Shown piece by piece: positions 17,123 to 24,808 of a stretch of DNA of 64,000 nt; position 1 is the stretch's first letter; each line of letters begins with the position of its first letter. The notes below the pieces were generated by a model, which saw nothing but the letters and a program-made list of their open reading frames with translations, searched no databases and had not been told where the DNA came from. The position numbers and the translations under genes were made by a program. The stretch is from JAUZRW01 sp964549915 (GTDB taxonomy: Bacteria; Chloroflexota; Anaerolineae; Aggregatilineales; Phototrophicaceae), in assembly GCA_964549915.1 (NCBI GenBank), contig CAZJWX010000001.1, positions 1-64,000 of the forward strand, in the 5' to 3' direction.

Positions 17123-18445
17123 CTACTCCGGCAGCGCTTCGAGAATCTTGATCGACGCGCCGATTGCGTTTAGTTTGTCTGGCAGGTTGGCATAGCCGCG
17201 TTCAACGTAGCGGATGTTGGTCATCTCCGTCTGGCCTTCCGCGACCAGCGCCGCAATCAGGTAGGCGAAACCTGCGCGCAAATCCGGGATTTCGACGGAG
17301 ATGCCGTGCAGTTGGCTCTTGCCGCGAATGATGGCGCTGTGCAGGTGATCGCGCTCCAGGTAGCGGCAGGGCGTATTGCCCAGGCAGGCTGTTGTCAGGT
17401 CGATGTCCGCTCCCATCTCCCGAAGCGCTTCCGTGTAGCCGAAGCGGTTCTCGTAGACCGTCTCGTGAATCACGGAGACGCCCTCGGCCTGAGTCAGTAG
17501 GACGACGAAGGGCTGCTGCCAGTCGGTCATGAAGCCGGGATGCACTCCTGTCTCGATGTGGATCGGGCGCAGTTCCGGCGTCTCGCGGTAGAACGAAATG
17601 CCTTCTTCCGTCACCTCGAAGCCGCCACCCACTTTGCGCAGGGCATTGAGGAAGGTGATCATGTGCAGTTGCTGCGCGTTGCGGATCGTGATCCGTCCAT
17701 CGACCGCCAGCGCCAGCGCCGCGAAGGAAGCGGCTTCGATGCGATCTGCAATGGGACGGTGCCGCGCACCGTGCAATTTCTCCACGCCTTCGATGACGAT
17801 CTTACGGTCAACATCCACGCGGATCAGTGCGCCCATTTTTTGCAAGAAGAGAATCGTATTGATGATCTCCGGCTCGATGGCGGCGTTCTTGATGACGGTC
17901 GTCCCCTTGGCGAGAGTCGCCGTCAGGATGATATTTTCGGTTGCCATCACGCTGGGATAGGGCAGTTCGATGGTCGTGCCCTTGATGCGCTGTGCCTGTG
18001 CGGTGTAGCTGGTCGGCGTGGTCGTGATCTCCACACCCATCTGCGTCAGGGCGTCGATGTGGAAGTTCACCGGGCGCGCGCCGATGGCATCCCCGCCGAC
18101 GACAGGCACAGTCACATTCCCGGCGCGGTGTACCAGCGGCCCCAGCATCAGGATTGGAATGCGGTTGAAGCCGGAATACTCCTGCGGGACGACGTTGGCC
18201 TCCACCTGCGGGGTCTGCACCAGCAGGGTGTTTTCGTCCAGCCATTCGTAGGCCGTGCCCAGTTCGCCGAGCATGGCCAGCACCGCGTCCACTTCGGTGA
18301 TGCGCGGTACATTCTCCAGGATGCACGGTTCGCTGGTGAGTACCGATGCGACGAGCTGCTTGCTGACGGCGTTCTTGGCGCTTTGCACCTCAATCGTACC
18401 ATTCAGGCGCTGCCCGCCTTCAACGATGTACTTTGACTCCGGCAT
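17123..18445 (-). CDS. murA: UDP-N-acetylglucosamine 1-carboxyvinyltransferase MurA, Cys-to-Asp active site
   Basis: First committed step of peptidoglycan synthesis: transfer of enolpyruvate from PEP to UDP-GlcNAc. The 440-residue protein is a complete two-lobed EPT fold. The UDP-GlcNAc/PEP contact AKNA (Lys24, Asn25) and the GARPVNFHID motif are kept. The catalytic loop reads GGDAIGARP, so the Cys that fosfomycin alkylates (Cys115 in Escherichia coli) is Asp119 here; this exchange is known to give natural fosfomycin resistance in mycobacteria and chlamydiae. AAGGGTG about eight bases before 18445 supports the chosen ATG over a long low-quality extension to 18607. A small membrane-protein gene follows by 21 bases. 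Confidence 0.95.
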   Translation of the reverse strand: MPESKYIVEGGQRLNGTIEVQSAKNAVSKQLVASVLTSEPCILENVPRITEVDAVLAMLGELGTAYEWLDENTLLVQTPQVEANVVPQEYSGFNRIPILMLGPLVHRAGNVTVPVVGGDAIGARPVNFHIDALTQMGVEITTTPTSYTAQAQRIKGTTIELPYPSVMATENIILTATLAKGTTVIKNAAIEPEIINTILFLQKMGALIRVDVDRKIVIEGVEKLHGARHRPIADRIEAASFAALALAVDGRITIRNAQQLHMITFLNALRKVGGGFEVTEEGISFYRETPELRPIHIETGVHPGFMTDWQQPFVVLLTQAEGVSVIHETVYENRFGYTEALREMGADIDLTTACLGNTPCRYLERDHLHSAIIRGKSQLHGISVEIPDLRAGFAYLIAALVAEGQTEMTNIRYVERGYANLPDKLNAIGASIKILEALPE

Positions 18446-18482
18446 TGAATCACCCTTTGTGCTGTTTGGTCTGTTCTGGTGA

Positions 18483-18567
18483 GCGATCCGCCGGATCGCC
18501 CCTGCGCCTATTCGCGCGAGTGCCCGCGTTCGCTTCCGGTGGGCGACCTTGTGGCGGTCGCCCCTAC
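18483..18567. repeat. GGGCGACC/GGTCGCCC hairpin repeat, copy 1, with a neighbouring hairpin
   Basis: Two hairpins in tandem before murA. The first is GCGATCC-gcc-GGATCGC (18483-18499). The second unit (18518-18567) starts GAGTGCCCG and ends in a perfect 8-bp stem GGGCGACC/GGTCGCCC (18541-18548 with 18556-18563) then CTAC. The second unit recurs at 28213-28265. Length and structure fit a REP-like dispersed element. Confidence 0.75.
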
Positions 18568-18730
18568 ACCCATCTCCTGTGCTGTCGCGCAAGGGCACGT
18601 CCGCCATATCTCCGCCACATCAAGGAAAGCTGGCAAAGAAAAACCGGGTTGGATAGCCAACCGCTGTGTCGGCCACAATACGAGATTTCACATATGGCAA
18701 GGTGTGCTGGGCGTAGGTCTGGAATCATAC

Positions 18731-19501
18731 CTACAACGCCGGGAGCGTCAACCCACCATCCACAACGTAGGTTTCCCCGGTTGCGAAGCTGGAAGCATCC
18801 GATGCCAGCCACAGCGCCAGCGATGCGATGTCTTCCGGCTGCCCAATGCGCCCCAGCGGCGTGCGCTCCGTCACCGACTGCAACAGGGCTTCGTTTTCCC
18901 ACAGCACCTGGGCGAATTTGGTCTGTACCAGCCCCGGCGCAATCGCATTCACGCGGATGCCGTCCACACCCAATTCCATCGCCAGTGTCTTCGTCAGGCT
19001 GATGACGGCGGCCTTGGTCATGCTGTAGATGCCCTGCATGGAGCCAGGGCGAATGCCATTCACAGACGCGACGTTGACGATGCTGCCGCCGCCATGCTCG
19101 CGCATCACGGGCACGACTTGCTGGCAGAGCCAGACATTGCCCATAATGTTGACTTCGATGGTCTTCTGCCAGAGGCTGTCTTCGGCTTCTAGCATCGGGC
19201 CAAAGTGCGGGTTGGTGGCGGCGTTGTTCACCAGCACATCGATCTGCCCATAGGCATCGACGGTTTTCGTCACCAGTTCGGCGAGGGTCTCTTTCTTGCC
19301 TGTATGCGCGGCGATTGCCAGCGCCTCGCCTCCCGCTTCCGTGATTTTTGCAGCGACGGCATCCAGGGCGTCCTGCTTGCGGCTGGCAAGGACGACTTTC
19401 GCGCCCGCCTGCGCGTACTGCTCCGCAATGGCCTGCCCGATTCCGCGCGAGGCTCCAGTGACGATGGCGACTTTGCCCTTCAGGTCAAAATGGTTGCTCA
19501 T
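18731..19501 (-). CDS. SDR-family oxidoreductase (glucose/3-oxoacyl reductase-like)
   Basis: A classical short-chain dehydrogenase of 256 residues that would reduce a carbonyl or oxidise an alcohol with NAD(P)H. The cofactor motif is TGASRGIGQ, the structural motif NNAAT, and the catalytic triad is the Ser of VNVASVNG with Y-x-x-x-K in GIYSMTKAA. The C-terminal TGETYVVDGG segment is typical. ASRKQD after strand 2 favours NADP. GGAG lies ten bases before the ATG. Members with this pattern are variously annotated as DHRS4-like, glucose 1-dehydrogenase or FabG-like; the substrate is unclear. It stands alone, 285 bases downstream of the murA region on the same strand. Confidence 0.88.
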   Translation of the reverse strand: MSNHFDLKGKVAIVTGASRGIGQAIAEQYAQAGAKVVLASRKQDALDAVAAKITEAGGEALAIAAHTGKKETLAELVTKTVDAYGQIDVLVNNAATNPHFGPMLEAEDSLWQKTIEVNIMGNVWLCQQVVPVMREHGGGSIVNVASVNGIRPGSMQGIYSMTKAAVISLTKTLAMELGVDGIRVNAIAPGLVQTKFAQVLWENEALLQSVTERTPLGRIGQPEDIASLALWLASDASSFATGETYVVDGGLTLPAL

Positions 19502-19783
19502 GGGATGGTTTCTCCAAAAGAATAAATGAGTAATCGTTGGTGCCTATTTGCAAATAGAATGGTCGTGGTCATAACCCGGCATCTGTTCGCCACTTCCCGC
19601 CTTCGATCCCTTCTCCGGTTCCCCAGGAGGCGAAATGCACAGGGTTAGGATCATGCCAGAAAACGCTGGTTTCTGAGTACTGTATGTTTTACCGAAAACG
19701 CTCCGATTGGGTATTGGCTGTGCTTCGCCAGGATGCATCTGTTGCGCTGCTGCCAGGGCAACGCCAGATGCACGCACCTGTCT

Positions 19784-19984
19784 TTATTCTTCGCTTGTTT
19801 CGGGTAGATGATCTTCGACTTCGCGCTGAAGGATCACAAATCCCCACATCATCTCTGCGCCGGTGCCGCCGCCGGACGTTTTGATCTCGTAGCCTTCGTT
19901 GACCAGGCGGGTCAATTCGCTCTCGCCAAATTCGCGCCCTTCGCGGTCATTGATGAAGGTGATGATTTTCACGTCTTTTGCCAT
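19784..19984 (-). CDS. Small hypothetical protein, 66 residues
   Basis: A short soluble acidic protein with an alternating beta-like start (VKIITFINDREG) and a Gly-rich centre (KTSGGGTGAEMMWGF). No known family. It is accepted as a gene because AGGA lies nine bases before the ATG, the codon use matches its neighbours, and nothing better is encoded on the other strand. Confidence 0.6.
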   Translation of the reverse strand: MAKDVKIITFINDREGREFGESELTRLVNEGYEIKTSGGGTGAEMMWGFVILQREVEDHLPETSEE

Positions 19985-20598
19985 GTAGTTGTGTCCTATG
20001 CCTGCATTTTGCCAATACTCCGATTGTAACGGGATGCTCGCAGAAAGCCATATAGAGAGCGCATACGCTGTGAGGCGATCGCATCAAAATGATTTGAACC
20101 ACAAAGTCATAAAGAACACGAAGGAAAGCCCAGAATCAGCCCCGAAGAGGGGGAGCTATTCTCGCTGCGCGGTCGCCAGTCTCTCGCAATGCGTAGGGGC
20201 GAAACACGTGTAGGTTGTTCTTTGGGACGGAAATCGTTTACGGACAACTTGCCGCAAAAGAACAGGGGCAGGTTTCAGCTTCCCTACAGAATAACCACTG
20301 CTGCAACGGCACAATGTTCACGACACATTTCACGGTCTAAGATGCTAAAACGCGTGACATGCTTCGCCCACATTAGTGCTCTATCCGGAAAACGTTCCGA
20401 AATCCTCTCCGAAGTCCCCTCTACGAAGTGGAGGGGACTGGCACCGACTTGCGGGAAGATCGGGTGCGAAGTGTTTTCTGCATACTTGCCGGATGAAGTA
20501 GATGAAGCAATAGAAGCCGACGGATAATTCGCGGAACCTGACCCTGGCTTGACACCCATACGCGCCACTCATCCAGGTGGTGTGGGTGATTCTGGGGG
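19985..20598. other. Gene-free region with repeat copy 2
   Basis: About 614 bases with no supported gene. From left: an A-rich string containing ACCACAAAG and AAAGAACACGAAGG (20099-20124), a GTAGGGGCGA fragment at about 20191 resembling the hairpin repeat family at 18.5 kb, and repeat copy 2 at 20378-20498. Short frames here have poor composition. Confidence 0.6.
20378..20498. repeat. Dispersed 122-bp repeat, copy 2 (loop inverted)
   Basis: Same orientation overall as 16521-16642. The central stem AGTCCCCTC/GAGGGGACT (20413-20421 with 20431-20439) is kept but its loop reads TACGAAGTG, the reverse complement of the copy 1 loop. Flanks on both sides of the hairpin stay colinear. Confidence 0.85.
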
Positions 20599-21357
20599 TC
20601 ACATCTCCGCTGTCGGGAAGCGGCGTAGGGTATTGATGAGAATCGCCAGCGTGACCTTGAGCATGTAATAGGCACTGCGTCCGGGGGCAGTGAATTGTGA
20701 GACGCCGTGCTCTCGCGCTTTGAACGTGACGGGGATTTCCGCTCGCTTGAGGCCGCTTTTGTGCATCAACACAATGGCTTCAGGCTCCGGATAATCGTGC
20801 GGGTACATTTCGGCGAAGAGCGCAATGGCACGCCGATTGAAAACCGCGAAGCCAGAGGTTGGATCGCTGATGGGCTGGTGCGTGATCCAGCGCAGCAGGG
20901 TGGAGAGGATGCCGATTCCGGCGCGGCGTCCCAGTGGCGTGCGGTAGTCGCCTTTGCCCAGAAAGCGTGAGCCGATCACGACATCGACATCTCCCTGCGC
21001 GAGTCGCTCCAGCAAGCGCACGGTATCATCCGTTGAATGCTGTCCGTCTCCGTCCAGACGTGCCATGACACTGTATTGCTGCCGCCGCGCATACTTGAAC
21101 CCGGTCTGCACTGCTGCGCCGATGCCAACGTTATAGGGCATGTTCACGACAATCGCCCCCGCCTCCTGCGCTTCAGCGGCGGTGTTGTCCGTCGAGCCAT
21201 CATTGATGACCAGCACATCTGCCCAGGGCACATGCGCCCGAATCCCCTGTACGGTGCGGGCGATGTTTCCCGCTTCGTTCAGGGCAGGCAAGATGATGAG
21301 CGTTCTGGGTCGTTCGCCGGACATAGGCGTTTCTGGTTCCTCACTGTCCGCATCCAT
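20599..21357 (-). CDS. Family 2 glycosyltransferase, DPM/DPG-synthase-like
   Basis: A 252-residue GT-A enzyme expected to make a polyprenyl-phosphate sugar or similar. It shows LIILPALNEAGNIA, VLVINDGSTDNT, the metal-binding LDGDGQH and IGSRFLGKGDYRTPLGRR, followed by the DPTSGFAVFNR segment seen in DPM/DPG-synthase relatives. The C-terminal part (SAYYMLKVTLAILINTLRRF) may form one membrane-proximal helix. The ATG at 21357 is used; ATG at 21324 is possible and neither has a strong ribosome site. It is separated from the upstream hydroxyacid dehydrogenase gene on the same strand by 108 bases that contain a CCCTC/GAGGG imperfect stem. Confidence 0.87.
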   Translation of the reverse strand: MDADSEEPETPMSGERPRTLIILPALNEAGNIARTVQGIRAHVPWADVLVINDGSTDNTAAEAQEAGAIVVNMPYNVGIGAAVQTGFKYARRQQYSVMARLDGDGQHSTDDTVRLLERLAQGDVDVVIGSRFLGKGDYRTPLGRRAGIGILSTLLRWITHQPISDPTSGFAVFNRRAIALFAEMYPHDYPEPEAIVLMHKSGLKRAEIPVTFKAREHGVSQFTAPGRSAYYMLKVTLAILINTLRRFPTAEM

Positions 21358-21465
21358 TCAACCCCGCCCGCAAACCCCTCACCGGATTCGGGGCGAGGGC
21401 AGGCAAACAGCGGGGGTTATTTCGACTGCATCTTAGCGCAAAAGGTGGCTGGCGGGTAGAGAGCC

Positions 21466-22434
21466 TCAATATCCCGCATCCAGATCGACGCGGTTGGGCA
21501 GCGGTTCGCCGCGTGCCGCCGTCAGCAGCATCTCTGCCAGGGCGTTCATGCGCAGCACTTCGATTTCGGCGTTGCCGCCGCCGCCAGCACGGTGCGGACT
21601 CAGCACGACGTTATCCAGCGTGTGCAGCGGTACATCCGCAGGCGGGGTATTCAGGCGACTGGCCTCGTCGCCGGGGTAGTGATACCAGACATCCAGCCCC
21701 GCGCCGAAGAGATGCCCGTCTGCCAGCGCTGCATAGAGGGCTTCTTGCACCACAATCGCCGCCCGCCCGATATTCACCAGGATGGCCCCGGCTGGCAGCA
21801 GGCGAATCTCGCGCTCGCCGAGCAAGCCTTCCGTAGCCGCTGTTCCCGGCAGGGCGATGACCAGCACCTGTGCTCGTGGCAACAGTTCGTCCAGCGCATC
21901 GAGCGTGTAAATGCCGTTGGCTTCGTCGGCCTCCCTGCGCCGAACCCCGAGCACGCGCATCCCCATCGCCCGCAAAATCGCCCCCAGATGCCGCCCTACC
22001 GCGCCGTAACCCAGAATCAGCGCTGTTTTTCCGCGCAGCAGAACCGATGGATACGGCTCATAGCGCGGCGTCCAGTCATTCTGGCGGAAGCGTTGATCGC
22101 TCGGAATCAGCCGCCGCGCCGCTGCCATCAACAGCGCTAGCGCCATCTCTGCGGTGGGTGGTGCGTTGTGGTGCAGGTTGTGAATTGCAATCTGCGGGTA
22201 GTCGCGCATCAGATCGCGGGTCACATTGGGCAATCCGGCGAAGGGTATCAACAGCGTCGTCAGGTTCGGGCTGGCATCGAGTTGTTCACGGGTGGGGCGT
22301 CCGGCGACGAGCACCGTATGCTGCGGCGGCTCCGGCCACGAATCGACAGTCAACGTCACGGCGTCGCCGAGTCGTTCGCGCAAATGTGCCAGGGCTTCCG
22401 GGCGTGGTGGGTAGCCGATGTGTGCATGCAGCAT
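21466..22434 (-). CDS. D-isomer-specific 2-hydroxyacid dehydrogenase family protein
   Basis: 322 residues with the NAD-binding motif GYGAVGRHLG at the centre and the catalytic-domain halves on both sides. The substrate Arg is present in LVNIGRAAIV and the catalytic His in VVLSPHRAGG. The region that normally carries the catalytic Glu (DVF-x-x-E-P) reads DVWYHYPGD, so the Glu is replaced by an aromatic residue. The protein may be a divergent reductase subfamily or inactive. AGGAG six bases before ATG 22434 decides the start; the longer frame up to 22575 runs backwards through the terminator of the small-ORF operon and is rejected. The gene likely has its own promoter in 22435-22515. Confidence 0.82.
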   Translation of the reverse strand: MLHAHIGYPPRPEALAHLRERLGDAVTLTVDSWPEPPQHTVLVAGRPTREQLDASPNLTTLLIPFAGLPNVTRDLMRDYPQIAIHNLHHNAPPTAEMALALLMAAARRLIPSDQRFRQNDWTPRYEPYPSVLLRGKTALILGYGAVGRHLGAILRAMGMRVLGVRRREADEANGIYTLDALDELLPRAQVLVIALPGTAATEGLLGEREIRLLPAGAILVNIGRAAIVVQEALYAALADGHLFGAGLDVWYHYPGDEASRLNTPPADVPLHTLDNVVLSPHRAGGGGNAEIEVLRMNALAEMLLTAARGEPLPNRVDLDAGY

Positions 22435-22514
22435 GGCGATCTCCTGGGGAATGTAGCAACCGGATTCGATCATACCCAACAACCGAAAACCGACAACCCA
22501 TCTGCGCAAACCCG

Positions 22515-22550
22515 CAAACAAAAAAACCGCCGTAAGCGATACGGCGGTCA
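22515..22550 (-). terminator. Strong rho-independent terminator of the four-microORF unit
   Basis: On the reverse strand a 9-bp stem ACCGCCGTA/TACGGCGGT (22526-22534 with 22540-22548, loop 22535-22539) is followed by seven T (22520-22526). It sits 40 bases after the last micro-ORF and before the dehydrogenase start, which separates the two units. Confidence 0.88.
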
Positions 22551-22589
22551 GCTTCGATTTCCAACAAAGTGGCACATGCCCGCTTCCTT

Positions 22590-22739
22590 TCAGACGACGG
22601 AGCGCGTCCGACGTTTGTCACGCGCTCCTCGCTGCATACAGTGCGGTTCGCAGTGCAGGTCTTCGGGCAGGTCGCGTTTGTTGACCTTCTGCAGATGCTC
22701 CGCGCTGAAGTGTTTGGTATGGTGCAAGTTCCAGTTCAT
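22590..22739 (-). CDS. Micro-ORF D, 49 residues, Cys/His-containing
   Basis: Last of four consecutive tiny ORFs. The peptide begins MNWNLHHTKHFSAEHL and contains LHCEPHC, two Cys and several His that could hold a metal, then a basic tail DKRRTRSVV. It shares only the N-terminal Trp and a basic C-terminus with the other three, so it is a weak or no paralogue. GGGAGG lies eight bases before the ATG, which is as good a ribosome site as any in the window. It starts 27 bases after micro-ORF C and is followed by a strong terminator. No known family. Confidence 0.65.
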   Translation of the reverse strand: MNWNLHHTKHFSAEHLQKVNKRDLPEDLHCEPHCMQRGARDKRRTRSVV

Positions 22740-22766
22740 CGTCTGTGCCTCCCGGTAGAATCTCCT

Positions 22767-22904
22767 TCAGCGGCGTCGGCGGCGGGGGCGTTCCGGTGCG
22801 GGCTTGCGGGCGTTGTCGGCTTGCTGCTGACGGCGTGCCCGTTCGCGGCGTTCATTGGCATCCCGTTTGTGGTCGTCGTACGTCCAGTTGTTGAAGTTCT
22901 GCAT
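22767..22904 (-). CDS. Micro-ORF C, 45 residues, WTYDDHKR family
   Basis: Peptide starting MQNFNNWTYDDHKRD, then a Glu/Arg/Gln helix (ANERRERARRQQQ), then ADNARKPAPERP and a pure Arg tail RRRRR. GGGGAG is eight bases before the ATG. A 32-bp stretch (22798-22829) is identical to 22981-23012 in micro-ORF B, showing recent duplication. The strong positive charge and helical middle suggest binding to nucleic acid or the ribosome, which is inference. It lies between ORF B (45 bases upstream) and ORF D (27 bases downstream). Confidence 0.72.
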   Translation of the reverse strand: MQNFNNWTYDDHKRDANERRERARRQQQADNARKPAPERPRRRRR

Positions 22905-22949
22905 GATCTCATCTCCCCAGATGGTTGTGCGTGCTACGTGTATCGTGAC

Positions 22950-23075
22950 TTAGCGGCGGCGGCGCCTGGGGCGCTGCGGCGCGGGCTTGCGGGCGTTGTC
23001 GGCTTGCTGCTGGCGGCGCGCCTTCTCCTGGCGTTCGTTCGACTCGCGTTTGTGATCCTCGTATGTCCATTGCAT
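22950..23075 (-). CDS. Micro-ORF B, 41 residues, WTYEDHKR family
   Basis: Peptide MQWTYEDHKRESNERQEKA continuing RRQQQADNARKPAPQRP and ending in five Arg. It is a clear paralogue of micro-ORF C, matching through the whole length including the ADNARKPAP block. GGGGAG lies ten bases before the ATG. Differences at synonymous and conservative positions (Glu for Asp, Lys for Arg) look like protein-level selection, not simple repeat drift. No signal peptide or membrane segment. Confidence 0.72.
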   Translation of the reverse strand: MQWTYEDHKRESNERQEKARRQQQADNARKPAPQRPRRRRR

Positions 23076-23162
23076 CAGCTTGGTTCTCCCCTCGGTGCGT
23101 TTGTTTCGTTCTTAGTCGTGATCCCGGTTTACCGGGTATTTCGGTTACATGCAGGCAAGAAA

Positions 23163-23303
23163 TCAGCGGTTGGGGCGGCGCATCCGGCGTCCCTGGCGCA
23201 AGCGCTGCAAGAATGCGGTGCCTTCACGTTGCTGCCGGGCGGTGTTCTCGCGGATGGCAGCTTCTCGTCTGTGGTCGTCGTATGTCCAGGTATACTCGCG
23301 CAT
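23163..23303 (-). CDS. Micro-ORF A, 46 residues, WTYDDHRR family
   Basis: First of the four. The peptide starts MREYTWTYDDHRREAAI, so it keeps the W-T-Y-D-D-H-R/K-R core with a different N-terminal extension, then a helical ENTARQQREGTAFLQRL and a basic end RQGRRMRRPNR. It is the most diverged of the three paralogues. GAGGAG lies twelve bases before the ATG. The upstream DNA carries a 16-base direct repeat and a promoter-like pair, so transcription of all four probably begins here. Confidence 0.7.
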   Translation of the reverse strand: MREYTWTYDDHRREAAIRENTARQQREGTAFLQRLRQGRRMRRPNR

Positions 23304-24000
23304 CTCGGTTTGCTGCTCCTCTTTCTGGCCTTACGTCCCTGTCGGGCGAATGGTTCAAAATTGCTCTGCGTGAGCGCCTCATCCCTTGCGCTACACCTTT
23401 CTATACGCAACTCAGCAGCAGATGGTTCAAAATTGCTGTAAATTGCTCGTAAAAAGGAGATGGGCCTTCGCCAGGAAGCTTTCCGCACACGATGGTACGG
23501 GGTAGTTTCGGCAAAAACGTTGTTCGTTCGGCGGCAACCCATCCTCACGTTGTTCGTCGCGCCTCTGGTTGTGGAAGGCGCAGCATGGCGAAGTTTCCGT
23601 CCCCGCCAGCCAAAACCAATATATGCGATTTTGTGGGTAAAGTCAAGAGGGGTGCGGCATGTTAGGATGCTATGAAAAGGTTTCAAGGGGTCAAAAAGGG
23701 TAAAATATATGTGGTAAAACGAGAACATTTGGTCTAATTGCTGAAAAATGGGTAAATGGACTGGCCGCGCTCCTGCACAAAGAGTTGTGATTCTACGCGC
23801 CAGAGTCTTGTGTAACCTCAGTTTACCTTCACTTATAGCAACTCTTCATTAATTCTCTTGAGCATGTGACAAACGTACATTTGTGGTTGTGAAGAAGCAC
23901 CCGGAATTCATTACATCTGTTGCGCCCAGCCTGTGTATCCCGCATACTCATGAGTGATTCATACTTCTATTTGCACATATCCTGGCGGGAAAATCGATCT
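23304..24000. other. Promoter-rich, partly AT-rich region between the micro-ORF operon and carbonic anhydrase
   Basis: About 700 bases, divergent on both sides. 23340-23440 carries a 16-base direct repeat. 23640-23920 is clearly richer in A and T than the rest of the window and has no convincing frame; a 199-codon reverse frame over 23129-23728 overlaps micro-ORF A out of frame and is rejected. I see no tRNA, transposase remnant or terminal inverted repeat. Confidence 0.55.
23350..23437 (-). promoter_or_regulatory. Direct repeats and candidate promoter of the micro-ORF operon
   Basis: ATGGTTCAAAATTGCT occurs at 23350-23365 and again at 23422-23437, 72 bases apart. On the reverse strand the upstream copy contains TTGAAC (23425-23430), which is 19 bases from TATAGA (23400-23405); that pair could be -35 and -10 of the operon. 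The downstream copy has no -10. The repeats may also be binding sites for a regulator. Confidence 0.4.
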
Positions 24001-24735
24001 ATGGCACTCATCGAACGATCCAAATGGACGGACGCAACGGGGCAGCACGACGAGTGGGGCTACGAAGCCGATAATGGCCCGCACAAGTGGTGCTGCTTGA
24101 AAAACGAATACTCCGTCTGCGGAGACGGGCACGCCCAATCACCGATTGATCTGTCCGGGGCAGCGGTGACGCAGTTGAAGCCCATCGACTTCAACTATCA
24201 ATCGGTGCCGCTGGCGATCTTCAACAATGGGCACACGATCCAGGTGAACTACGCGCCCGGTAGCTGTGTCTGCTATAACGAAAAGCACTACGACCTGTTG
24301 CAATTCCATTTTCATCAGCCCAGCGAACATACAATTGAGGGGCAGCCCTGCGCGATGGAGCTGCATCTGGTGCATCGCAATGCTGAGAGTGGCAATATGG
24401 CCGTGGTCGCGGTGATGATCGTTGAGGGAGACGAGGACAACGAAGCGTATGCCACAATCTTCGATCATCTCCCGGCAGAAATCGGTGAACCGCAACCGTA
24501 CCCGCGCCTGACGATCAATGCGTGGGATCTGCTGCCGCAGGATAGACGCACGTTCTACACCTATGAAGGGTCGCTGACGACGCCCCCCTGCACCGAAATC
24601 GTGCGCTGGCTGGTGCTGGCCGAACCCGTCGCGCTCTCTGCCGAACAACTGGCGACTTTTGGCGCGCTCTACGATCACAATGTGCGCCCGGTGCAGCCGC
24701 TGAACAATCGTGATCTCTTCACCAACGCGGGCTGA
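24001..24735 (+). CDS. Alpha-class carbonic anhydrase without obvious signal peptide
   Basis: Zinc enzyme for reversible hydration of CO2. About 244 residues with the three zinc ligands in LLQFHFHQPSEH (His103, His105) and MELHLVHRN (His122), the SPIDL proline-rich start and the LTTPPCTEIVRWLV signature. Extra cysteines near the N-terminus (WCC, SVCGDG) could pair. Most bacterial alpha enzymes are exported, yet the chosen start MALIERSKW has no signal peptide, and upstream in-frame starts at 23950 (ATG) or 23920 (TTG) add only polar or aromatic residues. The ribosome site is weak for each of them. Stands alone between an AT-rich region and the FAH gene. Confidence 0.9.
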   Translation: MALIERSKWTDATGQHDEWGYEADNGPHKWCCLKNEYSVCGDGHAQSPIDLSGAAVTQLKPIDFNYQSVPLAIFNNGHTIQVNYAPGSCVCYNEKHYDLLQFHFHQPSEHTIEGQPCAMELHLVHRNAESGNMAVVAVMIVEGDEDNEAYATIFDHLPAEIGEPQPYPRLTINAWDLLPQDRRTFYTYEGSLTTPPCTEIVRWLVLAEPVALSAEQLATFGALYDHNVRPVQPLNNRDLFTNAG

Positions 24736-24808
24736 ACGTATTCTGCTGTGTTCGCAACTCTGGAATCCGTGTACCATCAGCGCGATAGATGCACACGGAG
24801 GGATGCAT

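Noticed and set aside
19544..19777. 77-codon reverse frame
   Set aside because: No ribosome site, irregular composition, and no pattern of a folded protein.
20097..20124. A-rich string resembling spacer-like repeats (ACCACAAAG, AAAGAACACGAAGG)
   Set aside because: Only one imperfect stretch, no regular repeat spacing and no cas genes, so not a CRISPR array. Possibly a low-complexity dispersed element, but unsupported here.
23129..23728. 199-codon reverse frame upstream of the micro-ORFs
   Set aside because: It overlaps micro-ORF A in a different frame, runs through an AT-rich stretch, and has no homology-like features or ribosome site.
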